DNA of 64,000 nucleotides from Phlebiopsis flavidoalba. Taxonomy: Eukaryota; Basidiomycota; Agaricomycetes; Polyporales; Phanerochaetaceae. Shown one piece after another: positions 11,997 through 24,422 of the stretch (positions within the stretch are counted from its first letter, which is position 1; each line of letters starts with the position of its first letter). The translations under genes and the position numbers were made by a program. The notes below the pieces were generated by a model. That model had not been told where the DNA came from. It saw only the letters and a program-made list of their open reading frames with translations, and made no database searches. Where the stretch lies: positions 372,001 to 436,000 of the forward strand of contig JAOCPU010000005.1 of assembly GCA_035772785.1 (NCBI GenBank), read 5' to 3'.

Positions 11997-12480
11997 CCGC
12001 GTGGACTCTCGCAACCGAGAGTGGATGAGAGGGCCTAGGCCCTTCTTGCTCACGTGAGAAGGGGTTTGAGTCTTTGAGACTCTAGCCAGCTGTAGTGTGT
12101 AGGTAACTTTACTCGTCAGGACCGCCCAAAAGCAAGGCAATGCCAGGTATGAAATGCTTATTACTACTCGAGGTTAGACTAGTCATCGGAAGCTATGACA
12201 GTGCGCTAACACCACGTAATAATCTAACTTTTGCTTTTTCACTGCAGTGGCAGTCACCTGTACAAACTCACGAGGTGCCCGAACACACTCTCACACACTT
12301 GATTGACACATTTCTCTAATCCGCGACGGCGATGGCCCTGCCTGCGGTCCAGACTCGCCAACCTACCGCGTCCTCGCAGCCCCGCCACTCACGCGATTGA
12401 ATGCTGTCAACACGCAAAGCGCTGTGTGATATATTCTGGGTCGAGACTCGCAGCACTCAGGGCCGCACAGCGAAACGGAC
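11997..12480. other. Intergenic region between convergent genes
   Basis: This lies between the minisatellite and the end of the minus-strand membrane-protein gene. I see no gene. A plus-strand ORF at 12303-12626 lies partly antisense to that gene and has no motif. Confidence 0.4.
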
Positions 12481-13601
12481 CTAGCGGCCATTTTCCGAGG
12501 ACGAGAAGCAGCGACGGTCCAGACCAGACGACGGCTGTCGCACCCGCGGAGACGACGCCCCGCACCCAGCCCGGTCTATCCCCATCCTATTCGAGCGTAT
12601 GTGGAACGGTAGAAAAGAGGTGTTGACGCGCGGGGCGCGGTGTAAGGCTAGGCCCTCGCACCCAATCTCGAGATCGAGCTCGACGTCGGCGGCGATGCCG
12701 TCCGGTCGCGACTTCGGCGCGGCTTTGAGCGCGTGTAGAGTCCAGACCATGAGGGCCGTCTGTGCGAGCCATATGAAGAGGACGCAGCCAACGGACACGC
12801 GCAATATGAGGGGCGTCGCTAGGTCGGGAGGTTGCCACACGTACGACGCGAATATCGTCGAGATGAAGAACGTGAGTGACCTGGGCGCGGTTCGGTGAGT
12901 TGGTTCGATTGGATGCGTAGGGAAACATACCACAAAAGCCCAGGGTGGCTGGAGCGGCGAGCATTATAGCTGGATTGAACACTACGCTCGATGACAAGTT
13001 GGTGGGCATTCTGCGACGATTTAGAGTCAGTGGTAGGAAGTTTCGTCAGTGCGACTAGGCCTCACGATTATCCAAGCAATGGCTTCGCGCCCCGTTTTGA
13101 CGTCAGACAGATGGATGGAGAGAATCGAGCCGCTACATAGGCTCGCCAGCGCACAGAGGAACGCCACTGTGAACAAACACAGGTGCGTCCGACAGTGTGA
13201 CTGAAGACCGTAGGGTCTTGCAGCATTGTTGCTATAGTGCTAATAATACTTAGAGCATGACAGATAGTAGAAAAACCAGCTGCGTACCCCACGAACACGG
13301 CCGAGACATAGTTCACTGCCTGCCACTGAGTGGTCCAGCTTTGCGCGAAGCGATTCCAGCGTCGATGGAAGGCGTGGAGATCATTTCGACTGATAGATCC
13401 CACATTTACGGGGCTGCCACTCGAAGATATTGTGGCGTTGTCACAAAGAGTGGTGATGAGGCCCCGGAGGGAAGTCATGGTGCCGAATGTTTGTGACTCG
13501 TGGGGATAGCTGTGGGTCGTTTTGTCCAGTCTCGATGGCCAATTGATCGCTGGAATGTGGCGATTCAGTTGTCGGACGGTGTTGTCCAACGCCAGGTTCA
13601 T
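12481..13601 (-). CDS. Basidiomycete multi-pass membrane protein, uncharacterised
   Basis: The first exon reads DLHAFHRRWNRFAQSWTTQW (about 13400-13340) followed by VNYVSAVFVG. After an intron with GTACGC..TATTAG it reads TIATMLQDPTVFSHTVGRTC. After a frame change it reads VAFLCALASLCSGSILS (about 13165-13115), then a second intron (GTGAGG..CGCAG, about 13066-13013) and a hydrophobic exon with NPAIMLAAPATLGF. After a third intron it continues with SLTFFISTIFASYVWQP and CVLFIWLAQTALMVWTLHAL (12880-12740). Three or four membrane segments follow a soluble N-terminus. Small membrane proteins of this layout (pre-helix rich in Trp, then paired hydrophobic segments) are common and unnamed in Agaricomycetes. 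I do not know the function. The tail after about 12700 is low in motif content and may be past a lost stop. Confidence 0.6.
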
Positions 13602-14569
13602 CTTGTAGGAAGTTATTGCAGTGATTCAGGGATAGCCTCTTGCTCTGTCGTTAGTGGGATATGAATCGAGCGAGATGTGTCGTAGACTTACGAGTTATCG
13701 TAGGGTTATTTGTGGTAGTATAAGCGGTAGAGATTTTGGACTCGAAGGGTGAGTTATATGCGACGCGCGTATTTCATCCCCTAGAAATCAACGTAAACGG
13801 CACCAGCCTCCCGCAGCAAGCTCGCAGGATCTAACGTCACGGTCCAGACCCAGTTCCTGCATTGACGGACGACCAGCTGTGCGCGAGCCAATCACCATCT
13901 TTGACACAACCCTCCGGTATGGGTCGCGAGCCGGGTGGCAACGACACCTTGTTATGTGGGTTCGTTTTCCAAGTAGGAGACACTTCATACTGCTCACGCG
14001 GTCCAGACCTCAGGGCAGTACCGGCAGAAACCCCGATAAGGTGTCTAGTGTGTCTAAGTTGCAAATCATTCGTCGAGTATCCGGGAACTCACCGAGTGGC
14101 CTTGATGTTTAATGACGTGAGGTACACACACCGGATACCCGGCACCGGAGACTCGCGCCACGTTTCCAGCCATTCGCCATCATCTGGTATTGACGAGCGT
14201 AATACTGCGTAATAGTCCCGATGGTAACGGTCTAGGTCGCGCAACGTGAGATTAAATTCTGTTGGTCGGACTTGCGCCCGCTGCGATTGGTTGACGTTGT
14301 CGCGTCACATCCCGATCCTGAGAGTGCTCATCTGCCATACGCGCGGGCAAGGCGATATTACTTAACGTCTAGGCCACTGCGTGGTGCATGGCAGCAACAA
14401 GCATCGCTATATGTGCCTGCGGAAAGACAATGTTCAACGCTCAACTTGAGTGGATCTGGTGGTAAAAATTCTGGAAAATCAGTCAGTGACACACTCAAGT
14501 CAAACACTCTGGGTTGAGAAGTTGAAAGGGTATAATCATTGCAATATCCATACCGATCCCAAAGTGCCT
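13602..14569. other. Upstream region of the membrane-protein gene, no gene seen
   Basis: The region spans the 5' side of the membrane-protein gene and the 3' side of dynamitin, both on the minus strand. ORFs of 69-116 residues exist on both strands but share no motif and overlap each other out of frame. I see nothing that would support a gene or an RNA. Confidence 0.4.
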
Positions 14570-16247
14570 TTACCTCTCAGTAGTCATAGCATCGACCTTC
14601 TTGACCACTTCCTCCACGCGTCGCTCGACCCTCTACAACATTTCCCTTCACCAAGCTCTCGTTCTCCTTCAAGCTCCCCTCGACGCTCTTGACAGCGCCC
14701 TCGAGCTCCTCAAGCGCACGCCGTACGCGGATCTGCTCTTCTTCTAGCGCCTCGAGCGTGCTCTGGAACCCTGCGGCGTTCGTGTGTAATGTGGAAAGCG
14801 TGCGTAGACGCGTGAGGATGTGGGGTATGTGGGGTAGGAGAGGGGAAAGGCGGCTGAGGATGGGCGCTAGCTGGTCTGTGTGGGGGAACGCGCTGGATGG
14901 TGCGGAGGATTGCGTCGGCGTGACAGGTGAGCTGGGGTGTATGCCAGGGAGAGAACCTGGAAAGCCGTGTGTACTGTGCCCCAGGCTGTGAGAGCCTGCT
15001 CCTCTTCGCTGCGCTGCGCTTGCATTCGGGTTATTATGTTGGTTGTTGATGGCGGATAACCGATCCAAGTCAGAGAGGAGTAGTTTGAGACGGCGTGAGA
15101 TGTTGTCAATATGTCTGGGGTTGTGCCAGCAGTGTAAGTTGAGTATTAAGTCTTGTGAGCAGAGGTAGGAGTGGAGGCGGTAGGGGCGTTTGACTAGAAG
15201 GACGTGGTCAATATGAAGCGAGTACGCCCAAAATATACAAACGCACTTCGTCAGCGGTGGTGCTGGCTGAGCCTACAGCGCGCTCAAGTTCACCCAACCG
15301 ACGGTCCATTTCAGCTACGTCCTTAACTTCGAGGTGTATCGTACCCCCCTTCTTCGTCTCCTCCCCTGGAGCGGCTTTCTCCTCATCTGGCTTGATGCCA
15401 GAGGTCGTGCGCTCTCCTACGCCCTGTATCACCGCGCTTACAAGCTTCTCTCTGCCAGTCGTCGTCTCTTTCAGTTTATTGAGTCTATCGAGTCTCGCCT
15501 TGACGTCGACGACCTCTTTCACTAGGTCTCCAGCGTGCGATTTCTCGCTCTCAACCAACACACCTTCATCGTCATCTTCAATTACGCTGGGACTTTCCGA
15601 TTTCTGGACATCGTCGAGCTCGGATTCAAGTGAGGCTATCTCAGCCTTGAGGTGCGCTAACCGCTCTGCAAGGGTAAGAGAGCGTTTATTGAGATGCGGA
15701 GGCGTTTTTGAAGTTCTGGAGAGCTACGTCCAGAGGACGTTGGTGTGACGGTGGATAGGTATACTGGATACGAGGTCGGTGGCGGCCTGGGTATTGGCGG
15801 ATCAGACGTATAAACGTCACATACATCCTGGACGATACAATCACGTACGTTTCTCTGCTTTCCTGAACTTTCGTCCCGCTTCACCTGGATCCATCAGACT
15901 GCTAGCGTCCAGCTCCTCCGGCCGGGCGAAGGTGTGCGCATCCTTCCCTCGTTGATTATGGCGAGAATTTGGCCCAGGCTCATCGTCGGAGGACTCTTGT
16001 CGTTTCTGAACAGCATTGATGTAAGTACACAGATGTGACTGAGAAGTCGTACTTACAGCTTCATAAGTCGGAAATACATCTTCGGTCTCGTACACGTCTG
16101 GTGCTGTATCCTGTGAAAGCAAGAGCAAGATTAGACGGCTACCTATTGGTCGAATGAAATACCACTGCGGTGCATCGCGCGTGCAGGGCAAGAACAAGCG
16201 TACTACTCAACTATGTCTGGCAAACTCGCATACTTAGTAGCGTTCAT
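14570..16247 (-). CDS. Dynactin subunit 2 (dynamitin)
   Basis: The N-terminus reads MNATKYASLPDI from the ATG at 16247. After a first intron ending near 16112 it continues DTAPDVYETEDVFPTYEA, the conserved dynamitin start. A GTAAGT..TTCAG intron follows, then QESSDDEP and PEELDASSLMDPGEAGRKFR (15935-15870). Further on are the coiled-coil parts RLDRLNKLKETT (15480), EVKDVAEMDRRLGELERAVG (15330-15270) and, after a 130-bp intron, NISRRLKLLLSDLDRLSAI (15100-15045). The C-terminal coiled coil includes HILTRLRTLSTLHTNAAGFQ and ALEEEQIRVRRALEELEGAV (14830-14700), ending VEEVVKKVDAMTTER-stop at 14570. Dynamitin anchors the dynactin shoulder that links dynein to cargo. Frame changes occur around 15700, 15000 and 14620. 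The identification rests on both ends and the middle. Confidence 0.9.
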
Positions 16248-16462
16248 AATTCCCCCCACAGCAGGCAATTGATGTCCGCGGTCTTTCACAGTCTCGTTAC
16301 CAAGGAAGTTGAACTGCGACGGGTAGAAAGGAAGCGGGCTTCAGCTTTGTACTATATCAGTGTTTTGTGAAAGGAGAACGCGCTTCTCGCTCGCTCGCCG
16401 ACGCGATCAAGCATTGGGCTTTATTCCCACGGTCACAACTGATCAGTACTTTACTCAATCAG

Positions 16463-17772
16463 TCATGGTGCGCTTCTGTGTAATTTACTCTGCCACTTCC
16501 AAAACGCATTCATGGTCTGGTTCACATGGAATGCCACTGAACCATGCACTAGCTGATGATGGCAGTGAATTGAGGCGTCATACATAACTAAAGCCTGGCA
16601 GTATTTACGTGTTTCAGGTCCACCAAGATTACGACTTTCAACAAGTTTCCTCTTCGCAGTTCGTATCACTTCCAATGCACTGTCCCATTATCTTTCCGAC
16701 GAGTCCACCTCTTTAACTGAATTCAATTCCGCAGTGGAGGTTGCCAATGCGGTGATCTGGTTTGCCATTTCAATAGCATGAGCGAGGACCTCATTATCTG
16801 CTACTACACGGTTGACACTGACGTTGCAATTATTGTCAGACTTCAAATTTTCACTCGGGAAAGTGTTGGGCGAAGATTTTGCAACTCACAAATTGAAACC
16901 GATCGCGAGCCTCTTTGGGGATGTCCCTGACCCCCAGAGGACGCGGCAGTCAAGTATGCCTCGGACGCCAGCTATAAAGATAAAGACCTCGTAATCAGTG
17001 GATGAATTTGATTTCAACATTAAATTGCCGACCTGATGTCCCGCTGTTCTAGCAAGCCTTGGAATAGCTGAAGAGAATGGAATCCATGAGCGTTATTCAT
17101 CGGAAAAAATTAGGATTCTATTAAGCTGACCCCCGTGAAATGCGACAAACCCGTTCTTTGCTTCCGTGAGCCAGAACTCGGCCTTTTTCACTGGCAATTA
17201 CCAGGGGGTCGCAATTGAGAATAATCTCAATGGCAACCCCCGTGATGATGAGACCATTCACCGCCCCGCGATCAGCGGCTTGGTCGCGCGAGGGCGCCGA
17301 GAAAAGGAAGCCAAATCCATCGACCCAGTCAATCCGTAAAACAGGGACGGCGATATTTGTCCCTCGGGTGCTGCTTTCAGTGCGTTTTTCGGCCTATATT
17401 TTCGTGAGCCATAGAATTATATCATCTATCGTTGCTCACGGCTTAAGGTCACCTCCAGCACAGAAGACGGAGCCTTCGCCCGTAAGGATTATTACCCTGT
17501 GCACAGATTCCAGTTAACCCATATTGGAAATAGCATGCAAGAACATTGAGGTGAGTTACCACACGTCGTTGTCCTCGTCGGCCCAATCCATGACCCTCCC
17601 CAGCTCCATTTCCAACTCTGTATGTAATCACGTTTAACGCCTTGGGCCTATTCAATGTGACAAGCAGGACATGTGGGGCGACGCGAAAGCGAGCTTGAGC
17701 GTCGCCAAATTGGTGAAGCCACCCAGCACCTCCGGTGGCCGCCCCGAGATGCTCTGGATGTTCCCCGAGCAC
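16463..17772 (-). CDS. Enoyl-CoA hydratase/isomerase family protein
   Basis: Reading the minus strand from 17772, the first block gives VLLVTLNRPKALNVI (about 17680-17640). The oxyanion-hole block appears as GEGSVFCAGGDLK (17490-17450). After a gap it reads SRRPRATKPLIA, VNGLIITGVAIEIILNCDPL in joined frames, SEKAEFWLTEAKNGFVAFHG (17195-17135) and IPRLARTAGHQ. An intron (GTCGGC..TATAG, about 17030-16970) follows, then LASEAYLT, AIEMANQITALATSTAELNS (about 16775-16715), ALEVIRTAKRKLVESRNLG and a final VAFH..KWQSKL. This order is that of the crotonase fold. The enzymes act on acyl-CoA thioesters in fatty-acid or amino-acid breakdown. The second-shell Glu residues cannot be placed safely because of frame changes. 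The exact reaction is unknown. Confidence 0.8.
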
Positions 17773-18139
17773 ATAGCTATGGTAAGGAAAGCCAGGGATT
17801 GTGCCGATTGCTAGCCATCATTTCCGCCATCTGGTAACCACGACAAAACCGTGCGGCCGGTCTCCCTGATAGCGAACATACTAATCGCCCTTTCCGGTAT
17901 GCGCGGAAGTTGCCGAGACATAGGAAAGTCATCATGCATGACGCAGCAGATAGTACAGCAAATTGATTCATTTCCATTTTCCTTGCAAATACACAGGGGA
18001 GTCTAGAGCCGAGAGTAGTAATACACAACGTGGGGTACAAGTACAGACATATGCGCAAGTCGTGAGGATAAAACAGTGCCCAAACAACGAAGGGGGTTTT
18101 TTGGCTTTGCAATCGCTCGTGTATATGCAGCGTGCTTGC
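17773..18139. other. Spacer between enoyl-CoA hydratase and GH55 genes
   Basis: Both neighbours are on the minus strand, so this is the promoter of the hydratase and the 3' side of the glucanase. A 111-residue minus ORF (17777-18112) has no motif. Nothing else is seen. Confidence 0.4.
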
Positions 18140-21100
18140 TCAGTTGCGCGTCCAGGCAGTGACGGTGTCGGCAAAGCCGTTCGGGTTCAGCGATCCGGTT
18201 GATGACACCTTGGTTTGTTCACGCTGAGCTGCCAGTTGGTATCGACGGTCGTGAGACTGTAGAGCGCGATTGTTGAGCCCGAGTCGATGTTCACAATCTG
18301 GTTTTTGACAGTTCTGCGAGCTCTGGCACGCGGTGTTGTAGTTGTTGAGAGAACGAGTAGAAGCCCGCGCCTGCAATAGTGTGTCAATCTCTCGCGGTCG
18401 GCGGGGTTTGTTAGGGTTACGTACCGAACACGAGGATGTTCTGGGAGGTCTGGACGGTCAGCGCCCAAGCGTTGCCGTTGCCCAGGGTGGTGGGGTCGTA
18501 GGCAGTGTTGGGAATGAATGGAGCCGGCGGGCCAGGGTTAGGCTGGAAGTAAGGCTGAGGTTGCGAATTCAGTCTAACAACGCTCCGAGTGAAAGGGTGG
18601 TAGGACACCCACAGTCTCAGTCTGGGCAAGACCAATGTAGTGGTTCGCAGCATTCTTGAGGAAGTACTGGTAGTTGATATGGTGCTCGCTCGCTAAAAAG
18701 GTAAGGCCGATTAGCTACGCCAATGGTATCAATCCGGGTGTGGGGTAGACTCACCAGTTCCGATCAGCCAGACGGGACCCTGGGACTCGGAGAAAATTCC
18801 CCGTCCGCTCCAGAGGGAGATCTGAGTGCTTCCTCCTGAATCGAGATCGTGATCGGCGAGCCACACCCACATGCCCTTCACGCCAATCGTAAGATGGTTC
18901 ATTATGCGCCAGAGGAGCGGGATCGCCGAAGCTTACCTCGAGGTAGGCACTCGATCCGGAGGTTGAGATGCACTCCGAGGAATCGGCAAAGCAGTTTGTT
19001 ACCGCCGTACCCAGAGGTCGTGGCATTGGGAGCGCTGCAGGTTGGACTGGGCAGCTGCGAGAAAGAAATGTCAGAGGGCTAATTGGTGCTTGCAGTTATG
19101 CTGTTACGTACTGCTTGCCTCCGATACTGCAAAGGAAACAGAGTCAGAGGGGGTTTGGTACTTAAAGCGTCTGTGCTTACATCAGATGGGTATCCCAAGC
19201 ACCGGCAGCGGCCTGTTGGCCCGAAGGATCATGCACGTTCCACTCGACGATGATGGCGCCCGCAGCAGGGTCCACGAGTAGTGAAGATCAGTTGTCCGGT
19301 GATCTCAACAATGCCGTATGGTAGAGCCAGAAGTGCCGACCTGAATGGACGGGGTTGGGATTGTTGTAGTCGGTGAACTTGGAGCCGGTGCCGACGACTT
19401 GCGACCAGACCTCTCCCACGATCTGTGGTACCGGCAGGGATGGTGATGGTGTCGGAGACGATGTAGGTACCGGCGTCGAAGAAAATGATCTTGCAGCCAG
19501 CAAACTGAGAGAGGATGCTCTTGATAGCGGCGGTGTCGTCTGTGTGTCCGTCACCCTTTACGACATGTGAGTGACTTGGAAGCACGAGACGCTAGTGAGC
19601 AGCTTACCTTGGCACCGTGGGACCTAACGCTGACGAAGTCGCCAGGAGCGTAGCCGGTGTATTGAGGGAGGGTGAGACTTGCTGACAATGCGGCCAGTGC
19701 TATCGAGCAAGACACTGGCTTTACTGATCGACGCAATATTGCCTTGCGTGAAGGTCGCTGCTTGGTTCGTACCGTGGTAGACGTTACCCTGAGCCCAAGA
19801 GTCGATCGTCTTTGTTCCGCCTGCAAGCTGCAAACAACATTCGGTCAGAACCACTTCATCGACGAGGAATGCCCAGAAACTTACGACTGTGGCACCACCC
19901 TTGACACCGACAACGATAGGGACGTTCGTCAGCTGGATGTTGGTTGAGAACGATAGAGCCTTGGAGATGACCGCTGCTGGGACCGCTAGTGCGGACAAAG
20001 ATAGGAACGTTCGAGACGACAGCGTCGATGATGGCCTCGCTCCACCAACACCTTGAGCACCAGTGTTGGATGTGTCGCCCTGGACAAGGTCGAAACCGAC
20101 TTGGCAGTTGTTCATGGTAACACCTGAAGAACAGTCAGTATAGCTCGAAAAAGGCGCCTGTCATATCGCTCACGTTGGAATGTCCAGCCCCAGTTCCAAA
20201 TAGCGTTGATCTACAAATACGTTAGATATAAGGCGCAGCGCTAATGACTTGATGCGTACAGCAGTGTTCGCATTGTTGAAAGTAACGTTGCGGACTGTGA
20301 ATCTGAGGACAATGTCAGCGCGTTTCGGCAATTATGAGTGAATGAGCTGGCTCACTGTTGGTTTCCGAAGGTAGCACCAATGTTACCGCCATTGAAAACA
20401 ATGTCTTTCCAGACCCGTCAGTCTATCGTCTTTCCACTACAGGTATCATACATACCTCCGAGGAAGCCACCGCTGCCAAATTTTTTTTTTTTTTTTTTTT
20501 TTGCATTCTCCATAAATATACCTATTCAACATAGAGTAGTCAGCGCATCTGCAGATCTACCTCGCACAGATCGTCGTACCCTGGTGCTGGTTTGCCAGAC
20601 GCCGTCGACATTTGGAAAACCAGGTTGATCAGGGACGTGGCCTGGGAAACTTGCCAATGGATACCGGTAGCGCTACCCGAGACTTGGCGCAGGTCGATAA
20701 CGAAGTTTCGGACCGAACGGAAGCTATGAGAGGCGTCAGCCAGGGGCAGCGGATCGAGGGCGCCCAGACTCACAAGTTGTTCTGGTTCACATAGTATTGT
20801 GACCGCCAGCCAGATAGGGGTCAGCATCGCTGCGAGCCACGGTAGCGTCAGAAGGTGCGACCATGGTCATTCGAGTGGATCCATACCAATGAGTGCAATA
20901 CCGCTGAAGTTCGGAGCAGCCAAAAGAGTCGGCGGGGTTTTGGCGTCACCGATGAGCTGAGATGGTGGTAGAACACGATGATAGGAGTCGAAACCTTGTA
21001 GGTACTGCAAAGCGAATGTTCAGCCACACGTCTCAGAGCGAAGTGAGGATACTGACCCGGGAGGGAAGTAAACAAGAGCTGGCTGCGTACTAATAATTAT

Positions 21101-21631
21101 TGTGAGATAAGATAGCCATGTAAGCGGTGACAGAAGGCTAACGTCGTCGAATCACATCCTTGCCCGCAACGGCCTCCGTCAGAGAGGGCAGCGCTAGATG
21201 ATAATTAACGTGAGAAACTCCGGATTGATTAGCCTTCAGAAGTGATTACTTGATAGCGGCGGTATCGTCCGTTGAACCATCACCCTTGGCACCGTAATCC
21301 TGTTGAATCAACCATTGAGTCAATTTTGCATGATTTAAATGATGGAAAGATTGGACGAACCTTGACGTTGCGGAAAACCTTGTAGCCACTGTGGGTTGCT
21401 ATTGAAGGCGGCGAGGCCCTGTCTCGGAGGTCAGTGTCTCGGCGTGTAAACAGGCTGTGGACACAGACCTTGGTGGGCAATGTTCTGCAGCCAGAACTGG
21501 ATCGCTCGGAGCCGCACTGCCATGCGTCAGGGGCGAGGAGCATGTCGAGCCGAGACCAAAGGCCGTCGAGGAGAGCAAGCCAGGAGCGTGCCCACAACGA
21601 CTAGCACGTTGTATAGGGTGCTGTGAAACAT
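18140..21631 (-). CDS. GH55 exo-beta-1,3-glucanase, secreted
   Basis: A hydrophobic signal peptide starts at the ATG at 21631 (MFHSTLYNVLVVVGTLLA). The two tandem beta-helix halves of GH55 follow. The first shows FWLQNIAHQ, SGYKVFRNVK (about 21395-21365), DYGAKGDGSTDDTAAIK (21300-21250), FRSVRNFVIDLRQVSGSATG (about 20720-20670), IHWQVSQATSLINLVFQM, TINNCQVGFDLVQGDTSNTG (20115-20060) and NVPIVVGVKGGATV. The second repeats the pattern with SHGAKVDGHTDDTAAI (near 19625 and 19560), GCKIIFFDAGTYIVSDTITI (19495-19440), GIVEIT, LIFTTRGP and later NYNTACQSSQNCQ, QIVNIDSGSTIALYSLTTVD (18295-18235), ending ADTVTAWTRN-stop at 18140. At least ten short introns are visible. The enzyme releases glucose from fungal cell-wall beta-glucan. 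Oddities: several frame changes and a 22-base T run (20481-20502) placed in coding sequence. Confidence 0.93.
20481..20502. repeat. Run of 22 T interrupting the GH55 coding sequence
   Basis: On the coding (minus) strand this is a run of A. It sits exactly between GIFMENG-like codons and GSGGFLGG-like codons, so an insertion of about 25-28 bases splits an otherwise continuous reading. It is not a usable intron, because the coding strand has no GT..AG pair around it. Confidence 0.85.
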
Positions 21632-21738
21632 GGTGAGCGACGCTGCGCAGACAGAAGTCGCTAAGGAGGTAGACGAGAGCGAGGAGACAAGCTTGAGGCC
21701 CTGGAAAGATGTGCTCTGGTGCTCCCCCAAAACCATCC

Positions 21739-21745
21739 TTTTATA
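21739..21745 (-). promoter_or_regulatory. TATA box of the GH55 gene
   Basis: On the minus strand the sequence CATATAAAAGGATG lies about 108 bp upstream of the ATG at 21631. Position and sequence fit a fungal TATA box of a regulated secreted enzyme. Confidence 0.6.
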
Positions 21746-24422
21746 TGTTCCCCTCGGCGAAACAATGAGGGGTTGGGGGACGCCCCCTGGCCTGTAGAGA
21801 TGTCGATTCCCGACGCCCAGGTCAAAATGGATGCGCTGATCTGGACGATGAGAGTCGAAAACTCCACAGGTCGGCCCTCCGCGCACGGTCGCGCACCCTC
21901 GTGACATACGGGAGCAGACGAGCCTGAAGACGACCATACAGCAAGGAGTATGGCCGAACACCTTGGTGGTAGCACATACAACACCCTATTGGACGACCGC
22001 GTAGGGCGAAAGCATGCTCCCCCGTCTGAAAGGGACGATTAGCCACACCCAGGACACTTTTTGCCGCGGGACGATGACTCACGTGTGTCGTCCGCGTACG
22101 TGCTGCAGACCCAAAGGTTCAATCTCTCGGGAGATGGCATAGTCATCCGAGCACCCGGCAGATCCGAGTTTTTCATGAACGTATACAGTGCACATTCAGG
22201 ACGAAGACCAATGCGCCTTGGTCCCGCGGGGATTGCGCACTGTATCGAAAGCCTTCGCGATGCTGCCACGGCTCTCACATGATGCGAATTTGCACTGCGG
22301 GGGCCAGAATCGCTTTGCGACTGACGACAGTTGAAATTCTGGCTTCCTGAACATCGAAGCCTAAACAACATGGAAGGGGGAGTGACGTCGACCGCTTCGG
22401 TAGCGTTCGGGTTTAGCAGGGGTCTTTGTCCGCCTATCCCAGACTATCGAGGGCCGGGATAGCCTACAAAAGCCCGGGTCCCACGTCCTCGTCCTCGAGC
22501 GATGAATGAGACAAAAACGCCAGATTTTGTTGTCATGTGAATGTGACCGACTTCGCAGATCAGAGAGCCGCGTTAGCTCATAACGGAGCGCTTTTTGACA
22601 CGCAACGTCAGACCCAGTCGATTGCCATTCAAAGGACAGAATTGGCCTTCAGCTATAGCAGTCGACTGTAATCCCTCGAGTACCATTGCGTTGGCCCCCA
22701 TGGGGGATCGTCGAAAGAGTTAAGAAATGGGTAAATGTGTGAGCGTTGGAGAACCCCGGAGAATTTCGAAGAGGCCATGTTGTATCGGTGGTAACCGAAT
22801 TGCACATATGGCCATCTGCGAGAAATGGCTTCCTTGTCAGAACAAGGCGTGGGACAAAAGATTGTGCCCCGGCGGAGCTACGCTGTGTGCCTTTTAATAG
22901 CAGGCTCTGTCTTCGCTAATGCCGCGGCTCCCCTCCTAGCAAGACCGTGCGTCCTCCCCTTGGCCGACCATAGCGCTGCAGGGGCCCGCGCCCTTCGTGC
23001 GACTTCTTTTAGACCGGCCGCCAAGCGCGACACTCCTGCACCCCACGGGGGCGCTCCTAGCCCGAGGCCGACACTACCCTGCCCCCCCCCCCCTTTCGCG
23101 GCCTACATCGTCCGACACCTCAAACCGACAACAATAGTGCGCTTTGGTTTTTGGACGATGCACAGGTTCTTCGCGAAGGTCCCTGAGTGGTTCAACGCGA
23201 AATAAAATTGCCACACTCCCATTGACCGACTTTTAGGTAGCCCTCCTTGTTTCTGAGTTAGTTTCTGACGCGCGCGGGGGAAACAATTGTCACGGAAGTC
23301 CGGACTGCAGAATCTTCCGTGGATAGCCCCGCGTTCGAGGCCACCCTGCCGGATGAGGGAGTCCGCAATAAGCCATGTAGTCACACTGGGCGCATCATCG
23401 TATTATGCACAACAACCGCTTCTTCAAGCCTATTCGCCATCGATCGTGAGGACGGGCTCTAAAGCGTCGAAAGCATGTCTTTCCGAGTTCAAGCGTCGCG
23501 TGGCATAAGAGCAATCGACACCACCTGAAAACGGACGGGATACAGTCTCTCGTGTATGGTACCACATCCTGCTAGCGATATTTTCGGGGTTTTTTTTCGA
23601 TACGGCCCAGATAAGAGGCAATTGAGGGAGACTATAGGGGCCTTGCAAGACAGCATCGTAAATGATATGTAGTTGCATAGAGAAAATCATCAGAGATGGG
23701 TCTATAACGCGACGAGCATTATGATGGTTGTCCACGTAATTCGACTTTTGGGATGATCTGTTCAAATCCATGAGCCGACCAGCGTTTCCGCGATACTACG
23801 TCAGCTTTGATGAACTGGGTACTCGTGAGTGAGCTCATTTAGTCAGACCTGGGCGTTCAAAATCTCAACATATGACACTGGCCCCACTCGCCTTGTTGAA
23901 CCTAAACAGAGAACAGAACATGAGCGCGTCGGCCAGTATGGCTTGGACCTGGGTCATCCACGAGCAACGAGCCACGAAGGGCAACGCGAGCATGCGCACC
24001 CCGTCCATGTGCTCGCATCAGACGACTTCATGCATGCAAGTGAAAGTTTCGTACAGGAGTATTCTTCTTTCCTGTTGCTTTGAAAAAGCGGTCGTTAGGC
24101 GTCAATAATGGTCATGCTGGACATGGCGGAAGCTGTAGAGGGAGAGTTCCTTTTTAACGCCGCGTGCCCGCCCGACGCTGAAGCGCCACGTGGTTTGACC
24201 CCGACTGGGCGTTTGGTGAGCGCCACAACGCCATGCGCTTAGCATTTTCTCGACTTTTATTTTGCGGTTTGCGCCTGCACGCCGGCCTGTCCAAGGCCTG
24301 AACTTCAAACATTCCCGAGAACGCGACAAGAGGTATGGAAAGCAAGATATGAGATAAACTATGCTACATCGTACAAAGCTCTAAAATACAGCCACATGAG
24401 CAAAAACAACAAATTCTTTGAT
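21746..24422. other. Gene-poor region upstream of GH55
   Basis: The first few hundred bases are the glucanase promoter. Beyond that I see only motif-free ORFs. The longest, plus 22825-23205 (126 residues), starts with a signal-like hydrophobic stretch and is followed by AATAAA, but contains a run of 12 C (23082-23093) and no family motif. Nothing else is supported. Confidence 0.4.

Noticed and set aside
22825..23205. Plus ORF of 126 residues with a signal-like start and a nearby AATAAA
   Set aside because: No family motif, a 12-C run inside, and no intron or conserved end. Possible, but not supportable.
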